DNA of 64,000 nucleotides from Stemphylium vesicarium (GCA_004380135.1 QXCR01000154.1:1-64000), one strand, 5' to 3'. Shown: positions 34,401 to 46,139, numbered from the stretch's first letter. The notes: generated from the letters alone by a model not told the origin. Program-made: numbers and translations.

Positions 34401-35735
34401 AGTGCAACCTCTCTGCCCTCTTGCCTTTTTACACCTATTTCTTCAAGAATTGTCGGCTCTTTTTCTATTGGCTGACACTCAATCTTCTTTCTTACTAGGT
34501 CTGAACGCTTTAGACATGTCGGCGGCTTGTCAGCTCAGCACCTTTCTGTTCTGCTCTTGGATCTTCAGTACCCCAGCTAGGGCATATCTTCTTCCCATTT
34601 CAACACTTTCTCCCGAAGGCGGCGTTCCGTAGGCGCGCAAAGTAGGCTTAATTGTATACTAAACTTTGTTACATCTTCACACCTTTGTTCAATACTCTTC
34701 GCAAATCCTGTTCTTCTCTTCGCGCACCGATCACGTCGTTCCGGAACATCATTAGACTCTGCGCCACTACTGGCGCTAGCGCGACTTGGGTTCTTGAGCG
34801 CCATGTCCGCTGTGCGACCTTGCTGGAACTTCTGCTCACATACTTGTTCGCCAGGGAGCTCTAACCCTGAAATTGGAGAGCTGTTGTTGGTAGGTGGTCT
34901 CGGGAAGAACGCAAGGTAGGACAATAGCTAGGCGAGAACAGGCTTGTGTGACACGTTCCAGCGCCCACGGCTCATTTATGCAACTATTTCGCATACAACA
35001 CCACCATAATAGGGTCCACCGGAACATCAGGCACAAAATGCACATGAGAAAGACTTGCAGTGCCGCACATTGTGTCTTTCTGGGTAAATTCCCTCCACAT
35101 GATCTTATTGACACCGGCTCGGGTACGAGCACCTAAAGCAAGGGGCTATTCGACACAAGCCTCAAGGACATATGCCTACTACTGACTGGACGACACTCCT
35201 AGCATATTGAATCGTGCGCCAGAAACCTGTCTCACAACGCCAAGATACTATAGAAAACGGGCTGGGTTACTTTCCGCAGCCCGCGTGTTTCTCTGTGAAT
35301 ACGCTGGTATCCGAGATAATGGAGATTGGTGGGTGGGTTGGGCGCTGCATGACAAAAACCCCGAAACATACATCCCTTGCCTTGCAGAACCGAACCATAC
35401 AATACGGCTTATCGTTCACTTTGCCCCCGGCTCCCCGGTTTCTTTGGCTTATGATGGTGATAATTTCCACATGTATTGTTGCCTCTCTGATACGATGCGA
35501 CGTTCTGGACGTCAACGCCACTGTGATGAGAGTGCGTGAGTGTGTGCATCCGCGCCTCTAGATCGTTATTGAAGCCGCTTTTGGGTCTGGAGCTATGGGT
35601 CCTGGTACATTCGGGTTGTATTATTTTGGAGTCTTGTTGGTCTTGTATATCTCTTTATCATGCTTGTTTTCGCCGTCTAGTACTCTGCTCAAGTCCGCCG
35701 TTTGTCTCTTTGTTCTCGCCCGTTGATTTCCAGAT
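34401..35735. other. Intergenic, 1.3 kb without recognised gene
   Basis: Several overlapping short frames occur (largest about 115 residues at 35214-35561), but none shows conserved motifs or splice-supported extension. The pyrimidine-rich stretch at about 35,600-35,730 is the likely promoter and 5' UTR of the permease pseudogene. Confidence 0.5.
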
Positions 35736-37393
35736 ATGCCTGCACCTACCATTGAGAAACACTGGGATGACGATCCCCAAGACACCACCACCAAAAACAA
35801 CAACAAAGTCAAGCACGACTCCTTCGCAGACGACAATACAGACAGCACAGCCGCCTCCGATGAAGCCCACGAGGTGTTCAAGGTGGGCGTCGGCGACGTC
35901 GAGTTCAGGAACGTGAGTTGGCATCGGGCTGCGCTCTTGTTCGTCAAGATATAGTTTGCCATGATTATCCTTGCTGTTCCTGAGGCTCTGGCTGCGTTTG
36001 GTGCTGTGGGTGGGGGGCTGTCGATTGTGGCGTGGACGGCGCTGAACACATGTACGTTGGAAGTTTTTAGTAGAAAAGGCTCTTTCTTTCTCTCTTTTGG
36101 TCCTAGGGGTTTTTCGTGCTAATCGTACGGTTTGGGTGTGCAGATACCGCAGTGGTTCTTGGAGACTTTCGTAACAGGCATCCTGAATGTCATAGTAAGT
36201 CGTTTGCCACGCACATCTCTAATTACCACTGGTACTGACTGTTCTTGTCAAGTGCTTGCTGATATGATGGGCTTCCTCTGGGGCTCCCTCGGTCGCGAAC
36301 TCGTCGGCGTCCAGATCGTCGTTGCGCAGATTCTGATCTCCGCCGGTGGCATCATGTCGACGTCGACTGCTTTCAACGCGCTCTCCAAACACGGGGCCTT
36401 CACCGTGTACTTTGCCATCGTATCCGCCACCTTGATCACAATCTGCTCTTCGGTCCGCACATTCTCGCGTCTCGGCTGGCTGACGTGGGTCGGTTTCATC
36501 TCTCTCTTCGTCGCCGTCTTTGTCTTCGTTGTCGCTCTTACGCAGCGGGATCGTCCTGCCGCAGCACCGCCGACTGGCGACTGGCGACTTTGAACTTAGT
36601 TTCACAGCTGTTGCGTATCCGACGTTTGTGGTTGGCATGTTGTCGACGGCTAATATCTTCGTCAGTACGAGTGGCTCGTCCATGTACCTTCCTGTCATTT
36701 CGGAGATGCGCCACCCGAGGGACTACCGCAGAGCTACCATCTGGGCGGGCTTCATCGTCGGCGTTATATACCTTGTTTTTTGCATGGTTACGTACCGATA
36801 CACTGGTATTTGGCTTTCAACGTCGACGTTTGGTAGCGCGGGCACGCTGTTCAAGAAGGTATCGTATGGCATTGCGTTGCCGGGGCTCATCATCGGTGTT
36901 GGTATCTACCAGCATGTTGCTGCCAAATACGTCTTTGTTCGTCTCCTCCGTGATTCGGATCACCTGCAGGCGAATACCGTCCTTCACTGGTCGACATGGC
37001 TCCGCATCAACTTCGTCTTAGGCGTACTCGGACTCGTTGCAGAAGCGGTTCCGATTTTGAACTTTTTGCTCGGCCTGGCGGGCGCGTTGTGTTTTGCGCC
37101 TTTTAGCTTGGTCTTTCCAACGCTGTTTTGGATGCATGAGTACAAGACCCACAGTGCTGGGTCGCTCCAGAAGAAAGCACCCCTCGGGTTTCACGTATTG
37201 ATCTTGCTTCTTGGTCTTTTCATGGTCGTTGCTGGAACGTAAGTTATACATTTCCCAGGTGCCAACATACATGCTAAGCAAGCTTTACAGATATGGTGTT
37301 GCGGTTTCGATCAGAGATGCCTTTGCGAGTGGCTTCATCGCAAGGTCTTTCGATTGTAGCGATAACTCCGGGTCGGTCGGACCCGGCTCGTAG
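35736..37393 (+). pseudogene. mtr-like: Mtr-type neutral amino-acid permease (AAAP family), disrupted
   Basis: Exons 35736-36051, 36144-36194, 36253-37238 and 37291-37393 carry the AAAP permease layout. A hydrophilic N-terminus ends DEAHEVFKVGVGDVEF, then about eleven membrane segments follow, with GAVGGGLSIVAWTALNTY, RDRPAAAPPTGD and MYLPVISEMRHPRDYRRA typical of Neurospora Mtr relatives. Two lesions break it. An in-frame TAG at 35952-35954 falls after WHRAALLFVKI, where Gln is expected. A 7-bp direct duplication (36573-36579 and 36580-36586) shifts the frame inside TGD. Discounting the extra 7 bp, the exons sum to exactly 483 codons. The 42-bp segment ending in TAG could be read as an intron, but it lacks a branch site and encodes a conserved block. 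Confidence 0.8.
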
Positions 37394-38048
37394 CTTAAGT
37401 GAGATTTTCTCACGGTGGAACTACCACTTTTCATGTTTTGTTGTGGCTGTCCTGTAGACGAAAGGACAACTTCAATATTATCATTGCTCAAATGGCACCC
37501 TGCTATCCCGTAGTACATTTGATTGAATGGACGCCTTTTATACGCACAAAGTTCGCCAGAAAAGAAATGTTGAACAGGATGATACTAAGATGTGCGCGTC
37601 TTCAGCATGTCTAGAGCAAAGCGCCTGCTATTTGCCCCGGCAGCAAGACATTGTCAACTGAGAGGTGGGCCTGGAACCAAGCCATACAATACTTCCACCA
37701 CTTGAAGCACGACCAGTGCCCCCACGATAGACTGCATGTTGGACGTATGCGCGAGCACGAAGATATGACCAGTAGCACTAAAAGATGGTCAGTAGCTAGT
37801 CCACAAAAAGCCGTTCGCCTGCCACCGGCGACAAACCGGCGGAATTACTGTCCCCGCTTTACTCTCCCGCCCCCATAGAACGAGCACATGTGTAAGGCTC
37901 CACGACGTCATTTGTAATGCTACGGAAGTCGTCCGCGTTTTGCAAATAGATCAATAGAGCATTATATTAAACACCTACACTTGCTTTCTTTTCTATACAG
38001 CCAACTTCGCATTCCACAGACTTTTGTGTGTGACTCTGTCTACAAACA
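37394..38048. other. Intergenic upstream of NAT gene
   Basis: No gene is recognised in these 655 bp. A CA/CT-rich leader immediately precedes the NAT start codon. Confidence 0.5.
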
Positions 38049-39080
38049 ATGGCGCAAACTCCAGAACCCACGGTCATGACTCAACTCCCGCTGCACGATT
38101 CAGATCGACCACGGTACAGCGAATCGCAACTACAAGCCTACTTCCAGCGCCTCGGGCTCCCGCAGAAATACCTTGAATCGCCGGTACTATCGAACAAAGC
38201 CCATGCCGCAATAGCAGAGCATGGCCTTCCATTCCTGCACGCCCTAACCCGATACCACACCTGCAATATCCCATTCGAAAACCTGGAACTACACTACTCA
38301 GCCCACAAAACCATCAGTCTCGATGCCACGCACCTATTCAAAAAATTCGTGCACGAGCGCCGCGGCGGCCGCTGCATGGAGAACAACACGTTCTTCGCGA
38401 CGGTGCTGCGGTCGCTGGGCTTCGAGGTGCGGAACTGCGGCGGCCGCGTCTCGCGCGCCATGAGCCCGTTTGCAGAAGTCCGAAGCAACCAAGGCATGAC
38501 CTACGACGGCTGGAACCACATGCTCAACCTAGTCCGGCTCGACGACGAATGGTACGTTGTGGATGTTGGAATGGGTTCCATGGGCCCCAATTTGCCGTAT
38601 CCGTTGCGCGACGGGTTTGAGACGGTTAGCATTGCGCCGCGCAGGATACGCGTTCAGTTGCGCGCTATTGCGGAGTCGTATGGGACGCACTCGAATAAGC
38701 TGTGGTGTTATGATGTTTGCAATAAGCCGCCGGTTGAGGGCGCGGAGAGCGTTTGGACGCCTGTTTATTGCTTCACCGAGACGGAGTTTTTGCCCCAGGA
38801 TTACCAGATCATGTCTTGGTTTACGTCTACGCATCCGAGTTCGTTCTTCACGCAATATGTGACTTGTACCAAGATGATCATGGATCAGGCTGGGGAAAAG
38901 ATTGTGGGTAATTTTACCCTGTTTGAGGGGGATGTTAAGGAGTCTGTTGGTAGTGATCGGAGTGTGATCAGGAGTTGCAAGACAGAAGATGAGCGAGTAG
39001 ACGTGTTGAAGGAGATTTTTGGTGTCGAGTTGACAGAGGAGCAAAAAAAGGGGATTTCAGCGGATCGTCGACTGGGTTGA
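38049..39080 (+). CDS. nat: Arylamine N-acetyltransferase
   Basis: A single-exon protein of 343 residues. The catalytic triad is visible: Cys in RRGGRCMENN (about residue 112), His in GWNHMLNLV (about 157) and Asp in YVVDVGMGSMGP (about 173). This is the full NAT signature. The enzyme transfers acetyl (or malonyl, in some Fusarium relatives) from CoA to arylamines and is used by fungi against aromatic amines such as plant benzoxazolinone breakdown products. The substrate here cannot be told. The length is slightly above bacterial NATs (about 280), as usual for fungi. The start ATG follows a short CA-rich leader. Confidence 0.93.
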   Translation: MAQTPEPTVMTQLPLHDSDRPRYSESQLQAYFQRLGLPQKYLESPVLSNKAHAAIAEHGLPFLHALTRYHTCNIPFENLELHYSAHKTISLDATHLFKKFVHERRGGRCMENNTFFATVLRSLGFEVRNCGGRVSRAMSPFAEVRSNQGMTYDGWNHMLNLVRLDDEWYVVDVGMGSMGPNLPYPLRDGFETVSIAPRRIRVQLRAIAESYGTHSNKLWCYDVCNKPPVEGAESVWTPVYCFTETEFLPQDYQIMSWFTSTHPSSFFTQYVTCTKMIMDQAGEKIVGNFTLFEGDVKESVGSDRSVIRSCKTEDERVDVLKEIFGVELTEEQKKGISADRRLG

Positions 39081-40461
39081 AAGACCTTAGTTCTGGTATG
39101 GCTCTTGTATCTACTCGGTAAAATATTGAACTACCTCCATGTTTTTTGCATGAGTTCAAATGAGCCTAATCGCAACCATCATGATTGATACATTCCATAC
39201 ATACACTAGTTGATGCTTGCTCTTTCAACAAGCATTGCCATACAGCCTGCACACAAAAAAAAAGACAATCCCCCCTGCCACACATCCAAGATATCTCACA
39301 CCGTTCTGTTTGACAGTTCATATACCATCGCCGCACGCGCCCCATCCCATCAGACCCCTGCCAGAAATCTCTTCCGGCTACCCAACCCACCACGCCTGCC
39401 CCACCACCCATCCCACCCACCATGCGACGAAAAAAATTGTCAACAGCTCTGCTGTAGCGACGACCAGCATCTCGACGACAACAACAAAAAGAGCGACCGA
39501 TGTGGGACTCGAACCCACAGCCTCAGCCTTAGGAGGGCTGCGCGCTACCATTGCGCCAACCGGCCAGTTGCTTTACTTGTTGAAAGATTTGGATGAACGT
39601 TACAATATATAGTTTACAAAAATGCCGACGATGATGTAGCGGCGCGGGGTCACGGTCGAGAACTTCATCTTACAGGTAGCACAAGTGGGGTAAAAAGTCT
39701 TGCAGTAGCGCAGCGGATAGGTTCGGCTTTTTATTGTCCAGTAGAACATGCAGGCGTGGCAAGCTTCTTTGATGGAAAACAGGTGCTGAGCACGCGGCTA
39801 GACTATCGGCTCGTTATGGAAGGACCGAGTAACGCTGATCAGCAACGCGTAGGCTGACTATACTCATTCACATGTGTTTAGTCTCTGAACAGAAACATGG
39901 GATAGTGCAAAGTAGCATACTCCAACCTTCGAAACAATAAGACGGTAAAGCGAAGTATATAGGGCTTGCCGTTCCATGAACCATACACCTTGATCCAAAG
40001 AAGACCGACTTAACTGCATAGCGGATTTAGGTATTCAAGACTTTCACCACAAACACAACATACCTTGGTCACCATTGTATTCATGGTAAAACACCTAAAT
40101 ACCTTGATCAACTCTGCGACCGAAGTCAGTCTTCCTCAGACACGCTATCTTACAACAACCACAACAACCTCAACCTCAACTCCCACCCCATCTACAACCC
40201 CCTCAGCATACAAGCAAAACGACCAAAAGAAGAGGCGCCACGCTCCCGCAGAATCCCAAGGTATCGTCATCGCCAAACCCAAACTGAAAAAGACAGTATA
40301 AAAAGAAGACATAGCTAGAACGTAATCGCGTAGCGCGTGAACGATAACCCCTCCCACCCCTTTTTGAAAGGAAAAGAATGTCTCCAACAAAAAACAAATG
40401 ACATGAACAGATTAATAATTTTGCACAAGGGTGAGCCAGAAAAAAAATCCCCCTCCCTCTT
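39081..40461. other. Intergenic between NAT and Spo7-like genes, holding a tRNA
   Basis: Apart from the tRNA at 39494-39565 this 1.4-kb stretch has no recognised gene. Low-complexity A- and C-rich tracts occur at about 39250-39450 and 40140-40300. Confidence 0.5.
39494..39565 (-). tRNA. trnR-CCT: tRNA-Arg (anticodon CCT)
   Basis: A complete 72-nt cloverleaf on the minus strand: acceptor stem GGCCGGT pairing with ATCGGTC (two G-U pairs), D stem GCGC/GCGC with loop AATGGTA, anticodon stem CAGCC/GGCTG with loop CTCCTAA (anticodon CCT), variable loop AGGCT, T stem GTGGG/CCCAC with loop TTCGAGT, discriminator G. No intron is present. It reads AGG codons. Internal A and B box sequences (TGGCGCAATGG, GGTTCGAGTCC) are intact. 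Confidence 0.96.
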
Positions 40462-42018
40462 TTATGCACTCTCTGCTCTTCCGTTGCCGCGCCCCTCCCG
40501 ATTACTCCTCTTGCTGCCAAAAGAGCGAGGAGAGAGCACAGGACTAGCATCGGCTCTACCTTCTGAAGCCGCTTCGTAACCACCATCATCCTCGTCCAAT
40601 TCACTCAGGCTCTCCGCGTTGCTGAGCATACTCGCCCTCTTGCTTTGCCAGGGCAGATTGCTCTCATTCGGCGTGCTGGGTCGGGAGCCGCCCGAGCCGG
40701 GTCTTTGCAGCGGGGGTTGGCGCGCTGATTGGGCGTTGCCTTGGGTTATGGTGGAGTTGGATCGGAGCGAAGATTTGCGACTTGTGGTTGTGCTGGCGGA
40801 TGTGTTGCTCCACCGGCGTTCGTGGCCTTCCATTGGGCGCAGGCGGCCGTCAAGGTCTAGGTCGGGTGTTGGTGTTGTGCTGCGCGAGCTACTCCGTGAA
40901 TGTGAGCCTTCTCTTCCTCTGCCCGCTTGTAAGGTGCTAAGTCTTCGTTTGCGCGATCCGCTGTGAGAGAGGCTGTGGCTGTGGCTGTGGTGATGTCCGC
41001 TCTTCTCCACGTCGGCGCTTCGCCCGCTGAGACCACGAGCGCGCTTCCATCCCCGCCAGCCAGTCCACCATAGCCACCCGCCTTCTTCTCTTGCAATCTC
41101 GCGCTGCCTCGCGCGAACACGCTTCCGTAGTTCCGCTCTTCGCTCGTTCTCGGTGGCCCAGTATTCGTTCCTGTAGACTTCCCATTCTTGTCGGAAATCC
41201 GGTGTAAAAGGCTTGGGCAAGAGGAGCAGCTTGATGTAATCCCCCCCAGGCGCAATGTCCTCCTCTGCATATTCCTTGCCATCCTCTACTATGCGATGGC
41301 GCGGGCGACCCCCATCCAGCGCATGCTTGTTCTCCTGTGCGACATTGATAAAGTGGTAGGAGCTACCTCCCTGTTCCCCGCCCCACAGTCCGCCTGAGAA
41401 GGGTACGACAAAGTGTGCCCACTCGACGAGTTCTCTCCACCATGGGCCTCGGATGACGACAATCTTCGCATTCATCCCCCTCAGTCCGCGGTTAGCGACG
41501 CCGATCCAGCGCCGCGGCCATCTGACCCCTCGCTCCCATTGTCCGGTGGCCCAGAACAAGAGGGCTGTGACTACGCCGGTGATGAAACCAACTTTCTGCA
41601 GCATGTCAAGGAGCCAGTATTGGGACCCTCCAATGCCCTTGCCGTCCTCTCGCGGCCGCAGCCACAGCAGGTAAAAGCAGAAGCCTATCCATACTGCTAG
41701 CAAAGTCAAGACAAATGTATTCTGTCGCCGGCGTGCCCGCAGTGTGAGGTATTGGCTGCGTAGACTCGCTTCTAGGATGAGGAGGTTGAGGTATATTTGC
41801 GGCGGCGATGACGGGAGGAGGGTTGTCGGGTCGCTGATGGCCGGCGGTCGCGGGGTCTTTATGGTGGGTAATCGGTCGTTTGCATCGTGGGGGCTGTCAG
41901 CGAGTATCGAGGCAGAGTACGGTGGTGGGTCTCTGTCTATGCTCTCGGCGACCTTGTTTACGTTGGTGTTTGGCGGAGGTGCGCCTTTTACCACTTGATC
42001 CAGTGTGTGCGGCGCCAT
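40462..42018 (-). CDS. spo7: Spo7-like regulatory subunit of the Nem1 phosphatase
   Basis: A single-exon protein of 518 residues. The Spo7 core is clear: IYLNLLILEASLRSQYLTLR followed by RARRRQNTFVLTLLAVWIGFCFYLLWLRP, the first membrane span. A second span lies in KVGFITGVVTALLFWATG. The downstream block GGDYIKLLLLPKPFTPDFRQEWEVYRNEYW is also typical. The C-terminal 180 residues are a basic, Ser-rich low-complexity tail with a His-Ser run (HHHSHSHSLSHS). Spo7 binds Nem1 in the ER and nuclear envelope; the complex dephosphorylates lipin (Pah1) and so controls phospholipid versus triglyceride synthesis. The start at 42018 is the first ATG in frame. Confidence 0.88.
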   Translation of the reverse strand: MAPHTLDQVVKGAPPPNTNVNKVAESIDRDPPPYSASILADSPHDANDRLPTIKTPRPPAISDPTTLLPSSPPQIYLNLLILEASLRSQYLTLRARRRQNTFVLTLLAVWIGFCFYLLWLRPREDGKGIGGSQYWLLDMLQKVGFITGVVTALLFWATGQWERGVRWPRRWIGVANRGLRGMNAKIVVIRGPWWRELVEWAHFVVPFSGGLWGGEQGGSSYHFINVAQENKHALDGGRPRHRIVEDGKEYAEEDIAPGGDYIKLLLLPKPFTPDFRQEWEVYRNEYWATENERRAELRKRVRARQREIAREEGGWLWWTGWRGWKRARGLSGRSADVEKSGHHHSHSHSLSHSGSRKRRLSTLQAGRGREGSHSRSSSRSTTPTPDLDLDGRLRPMEGHERRWSNTSASTTTSRKSSLRSNSTITQGNAQSARQPPLQRPGSGGSRPSTPNESNLPWQSKRASMLSNAESLSELDEDDGGYEAASEGRADASPVLSPRSFGSKRSNREGRGNGRAESA

Positions 42019-42735
42019 TTTTTCGTGCTGTGCCCACCCTGGGTGTTTCGGCGCCTCAGCCCAAGTGATATGGGTGCCAGTGCTGGTGGTGGAGTGCCTC
42101 TGGTGCGTCAGGTGCGGTTGGAGATGGCATGTGAACACTCATGTAATGCAAGCCGGCGGTCGCGCAGCCGGTATACTAGTTCATCCCGGTGCCTGTGTCG
42201 GTGAAACGTGTCCCTGCAGTCGTTGTTTACACGTGAAAACGAATGGGCAGCGCGTGGGAGGGGTACTCGTGCGCATGGCGAGTCTTGTGTATGCGCGAGT
42301 CCGCGGCCTGGATGATGCAGCCGCTCGCTTAACCGGGGCGGTGAAGACTGGGATTGCTGGCGATGTCTTTACCCCACAAAACTAGCATCTTCTAGGAAGG
42401 CTGTACTGAGAATCTTCCACGGAGGTGCGGTGCGATGAAGTGACACGTCCTTGGCCCTGCAGCAGCCACACTGGTAGACGGGACGGGGCGGGGAGAAAGT
42501 ATGCAGGGGCTCAGATGATCATTCTGCGGTTGCGGAAATGGGAGGGGTACCGTTCTATCCAAGAACATCACGAATGAGGTGTGATGATCGTAATATTATT
42601 GCGACGCCTGCGGTTGAAGAGGCTCCACTCGCAAAACGCTATCATGGCATTCAAATGCATGCGCGCTCATGCCTTGGACCAGACACATGACCCAAACGCC
42701 CAAGAGGATGCAAGCACATCTAGATAACTCCAAGT
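42019..42735. other. Intergenic, Spo7-like promoter side
   Basis: No coding motif is seen in these 717 bp. It contains the promoter of the Spo7-like gene and the 3' flank of the alpha/beta hydrolase. Confidence 0.5.
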
Positions 42736-44548
42736 CTAAGCAAGTCTCCGGGCCTGCTCCCGGCGCCTTACCTCGTCCATTTCCTCTAGCATGACACGGT
42801 TGAACTGCTCCCAACCGTCCAGGTACACGTGGTGTCCGGCCTTGTTGATAATCACCACTTTGCCGACTCCGTGGTCCTTGTTGCGCTCTTCAGACGACGC
42901 ACTTGCAAGTATGCGTTCGCGCTCCTGCTTCATCTTCTCCTCAGCAGCGAAACCGCCAGCGACATCCATCCAGTCGTTCTCGCCGTACATGAAGATGACC
43001 GGGTAGCCGTTCTCGCGCTGGGTGGCTGAAGTGGAACTGAGAGACTGCTGAGAATTTTCCGTTGATGGGTTCGGTGGAGCATCACCGTCTACTGTAGGTG
43101 TGTCGTGTGCTTGTATCCACTGCCGCCCCACGCCCTGGATTCTCCGAATCAATGGGCTCCGCGCAAACGCGCCGGGTGCAAGGAGATATGCCAGCGCATA
43201 CTCGGAACTACCGCGTTGCCGGAATAGCGCGTAACTGTAATCGTGCAGCGCCTGCGCTTCTTCCTCCGGTAGCTGTGAAAAGCGCCGCGATGTCCACCCC
43301 GAGACAAGACGCGGGCCAAGAGGCCCTGACCAACGGACAAAAGTAAAAGGCGAAATCATGTTGGCCTCCCACAATGAATAAAGCCACCATGGCAGTCGTC
43401 TTTTTGGTGGCTGTTTAGCCTCTTTTGCTGTGTCTAGGAAGACGTTAGCTACACTGCAATTCCCCAGGTATAGATATGCACGTACCTTTTCCTTTCTGCT
43501 GGTTCATGAAATTGTTGTTGTCTGCCGTTGAAGGCTGGACACCACTGGTATTCGTCTCAGCAGCGTCTTGTGTAAACTCATTCGCCATGCTTGAATCCTG
43601 TGGATCCGGCATCTCCTCGTCAACTGCATATGGGTCCTCAGGTATGCCAACAGGGGAAGCCAGAATCAGCTTGTTGAGATGGCCAGGGTACTTCAACGCG
43701 TAGGCAACAGCCAAATATCCACCAAGACTGTGTCCTAGCAGTGTGAAGCGGTCCAGCCCTCTCTTTATCCTCCACTCCTCAAGCGCATCCACGAACCAGG
43801 ACTCTGCTTCTGAGATTTTGCCATCTTTGTCTTTGGCGTGGATCTTGAAAGGCGGTCGACTGCTTCGTCCCATGCCTAGCAAATCTAGCGCAAAAACCTT
43901 CCAGCCTTCGGCGCGCGATATGGATTCGAAGTTGCGGTAGAAGAAGCCCAGTCCGGCGCCATAGCCATGCAACATGACCAGATTATTTTCCACCTCCTCG
44001 CCTAATCGCTCCACGGAGAACTCGTTGAGCGCGCGATCCTTCCCGGACAATTCCACCATTTGAGAATTCCATCGTCGCGGTCCGTAGGGATCATTTGTAG
44101 CGTTCGTTGTTGTTTGATCTTCGGAGTGTTTTGGTAGGGCGTGGAGGTCTACCGACGAAGGTACAGTAGATGCGGAGGCGGACCCTGTCTGCGTATGGGT
44201 CGGTGGGCTCTGGAGGTGCGGGATGAAGGAGAGGACGCGGTGCTCAGTTGCCATGGGCGATAGTCCGGCCCACCATTGCTCGAAGCCCGACTTTGCTGAT
44301 AGAGGAAACCATTTCGAGAACCTCCCCTGTGCCTCTCCCTGTTCCTTTGCGCGCTGACTCGCAAGCATACTCTGCTGTCCTCCCTGGCTGCCTTCTTGTT
44401 GATCTTGTCCAGCCATAGTTGCGTTCCCTTTGCTCTCAATCCGGATGGGTGTACTTAGGCTCAAGCTGATGTAACTTGCGCCGCCAAATCCGACTCCTTT
44501 GTGAATGACGCTTCGTGCGCTTGGTCGAGCTAGATATGTCCGCAGCAT
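42736..44548 (-). CDS. Alpha/beta hydrolase of the CGI-58/Cld1-Ict1 family
   Basis: Exons are 44548-43486 and 43433-42736 (52-bp intron with a gctaac branch site), giving 586 residues. The N-terminus (MLRTYLARPSARSVIHKGVG) looks like a mitochondrial presequence. HGYGAGLGFFYRNF is the oxyanion region, LGHSLGGYLAVAYALKYPG holds the Ser nucleophile, and GHHVYLDG holds both the catalytic His and the HX4D acyltransferase-like motif of this family. Yeast relatives are the cardiolipin lipase Cld1 and the lysophosphatidate acyltransferase-like Ict1. Cardiolipin remodelling in mitochondria is the favoured role. Linkers of low complexity lengthen it relative to yeast. Confidence 0.87.
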
Positions 44549-45686
44549 TCGCACGCGCGCCGTGAACACAGACCACGTTGCTTTAGAGGAATGTATTGAC
44601 GAGCGTGAATATAATCTTAGGGGTGGAATGGTGGCGGTATTTGTCTTGTCGCAGAGCGCCCTGAGGCGCCGCCCGCGACAAATTTGTTTTGGTACAATAT
44701 GCTGACGTAGGCAGTCTCTGGACGAGTTACGGTGGCGGAAACGTGATTGCGACGCGGAGATAACAAAGGCCGGTGGTATCGCCAGGCTGCTGCGAATGTC
44801 GGGAAAGTAATCACGCCGTGACCGCTATGCGACGAATACGACACTGTTTAAGAAGAAAAAAAGTCTTGCTTTCGTCGTCTATGTGGCTTGGAGTACGTAC
44901 TAATCGAACAAAGAAAGGGATGTTCAGAATGCCATGCGCCTGCACCCTCAAATGCGGAAATGGCGACTGATGTACCTGCCCACCACCCCACTGCAGGGGT
45001 CGTGGATGACATGCCCGAGCCTCATCACCTGCCGACACACAACTGCGAGCCGCCGCCGTCCGCCAATCGGATTCCATTGCTCCACCACACCGGGATTCAA
45101 GAGCTTCCTTTGGTTGCCTAGGTAGGGAAAATGACAGACGTTTCATGATGGAAGCATCACTTGAGAACAATGATCATGGACATGTGCAGAAGAATGTATT
45201 AATGCATTCAGTGGTATTGCTTCATCATGAGGTATCATAATTTGTATCGCGCACTACGCTGTGCAGCATAAATAATCAAATCCCAATATAAGTGTCCGAG
45301 GTGCACACGGTGTACAATAAGGAATACCTGTGGTCATGCGCCGCCACTCTGTGCGCGCCTCTCTTGCCCCAAGGCGCTGCCTGCCATGCTCGTGTGAGCT
45401 ATCGGTGTTTCGATCGCGCAACTCAGCGGATACTTGTGGCAGGTGACGTTGAGCTCGCAGTTATATGGTGTCTCATGGACGCCGCGAGTAGGCTGGCCTC
45501 AATCGACACTGGTTCGAACTGCCCAGCGTTTGAAAACTGGCGCCAGCATCGTGGCGCCATCGTAACAAAAGCGTGATGAAGCTTGCGTATAATGTGATTG
45601 TTCTCAATGCGTATTTCCTGACGGTTGAGTCGAAATGATCGACTGCGCGAGAGATTGTTTGTCGTGAATTCTTTCAGTCTCGGTCT
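44549..45686. other. Intergenic, 1.1 kb without recognised gene
   Basis: Short frames only, none with motifs. Confidence 0.5.
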
Positions 45687-46139
45687 TCACACAAAAGGCT
45701 TCGGTTCCTGGGCATAATGGGCAGTGTTCGCACTTGCGACGCTTTGCAAGCTCATCCTTGTGTCCCTCTTGTCGATGCCACCACCGGGCCTTTGCTGCTT
45801 CTGTAGGCGCCCGGCGTTGCTGGAATTTCCTGATTCGGTTCTGATCTGGGCAGAAAAGGGTCGTTGTGGCAGTCCAAGACCCTGCTTCTCCTGCAAGCTT
45901 TCCGCGCTCAGTGGGGCTTGGTTCAACACACTTTGCGGTTCTGGGCGGCGCTTTCGTTTGATGCAGCAGCAGTTGCGGTCGTAAGGATAGGCCCAGAAGA
46001 GGTAGATGACCGCCCAAATGACAACAATACAAGGCAAGATTCCAAGAACGACAATGAGGGCGATAGCAGTGTTGGAAATTCCGCCGTTGCCGTCAGCGTC
46101 TTCCAGAATACGACGTTGAAGATGGGCGATGGAAGGCAT
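45687..46139 (-). CDS. Small single-pass membrane protein, unknown function
   Basis: A 150-residue frame starting at the first ATG (46139). It has a short acidic N-terminus (RRILEDADGNGG), one long hydrophobic span (NTAIALIVVLGILPCIVVIW and on to YLFWAYPY), a membrane-adjacent CCCIKRKRR cluster that suggests palmitoylation and a cytosolic positive side, and a Gln/Ser-rich tail. The layout suits a type III plasma-membrane protein. I do not recognise the family. Support is the clean topology and absence of stops rather than homology. Confidence 0.6.
   Translation of the reverse strand: MPSIAHLQRRILEDADGNGGISNTAIALIVVLGILPCIVVIWAVIYLFWAYPYDRNCCCIKRKRRPEPQSVLNQAPLSAESLQEKQGLGLPQRPFSAQIRTESGNSSNAGRLQKQQRPGGGIDKRDTRMSLQSVASANTAHYAQEPKPFV

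Noticed and set aside
35913..35954. 42-bp segment of the permease as an intron that would remove the TAG
   Set aside because: It has GT/AG ends but no branch site, is below the usual minimum length, and encodes a conserved WxRAxxLF block; kept as an alternative only.
39210..39612. Two overlapping plus-strand frames of about 130 codons across the tRNA
   Set aside because: They run through a tRNA gene on the other strand and through low-complexity C- and A-rich tracts.
44549..45686. Short frames in the intergenic region as small secreted effectors
   Set aside because: None combines an ATG, a signal peptide and paired Cys residues.
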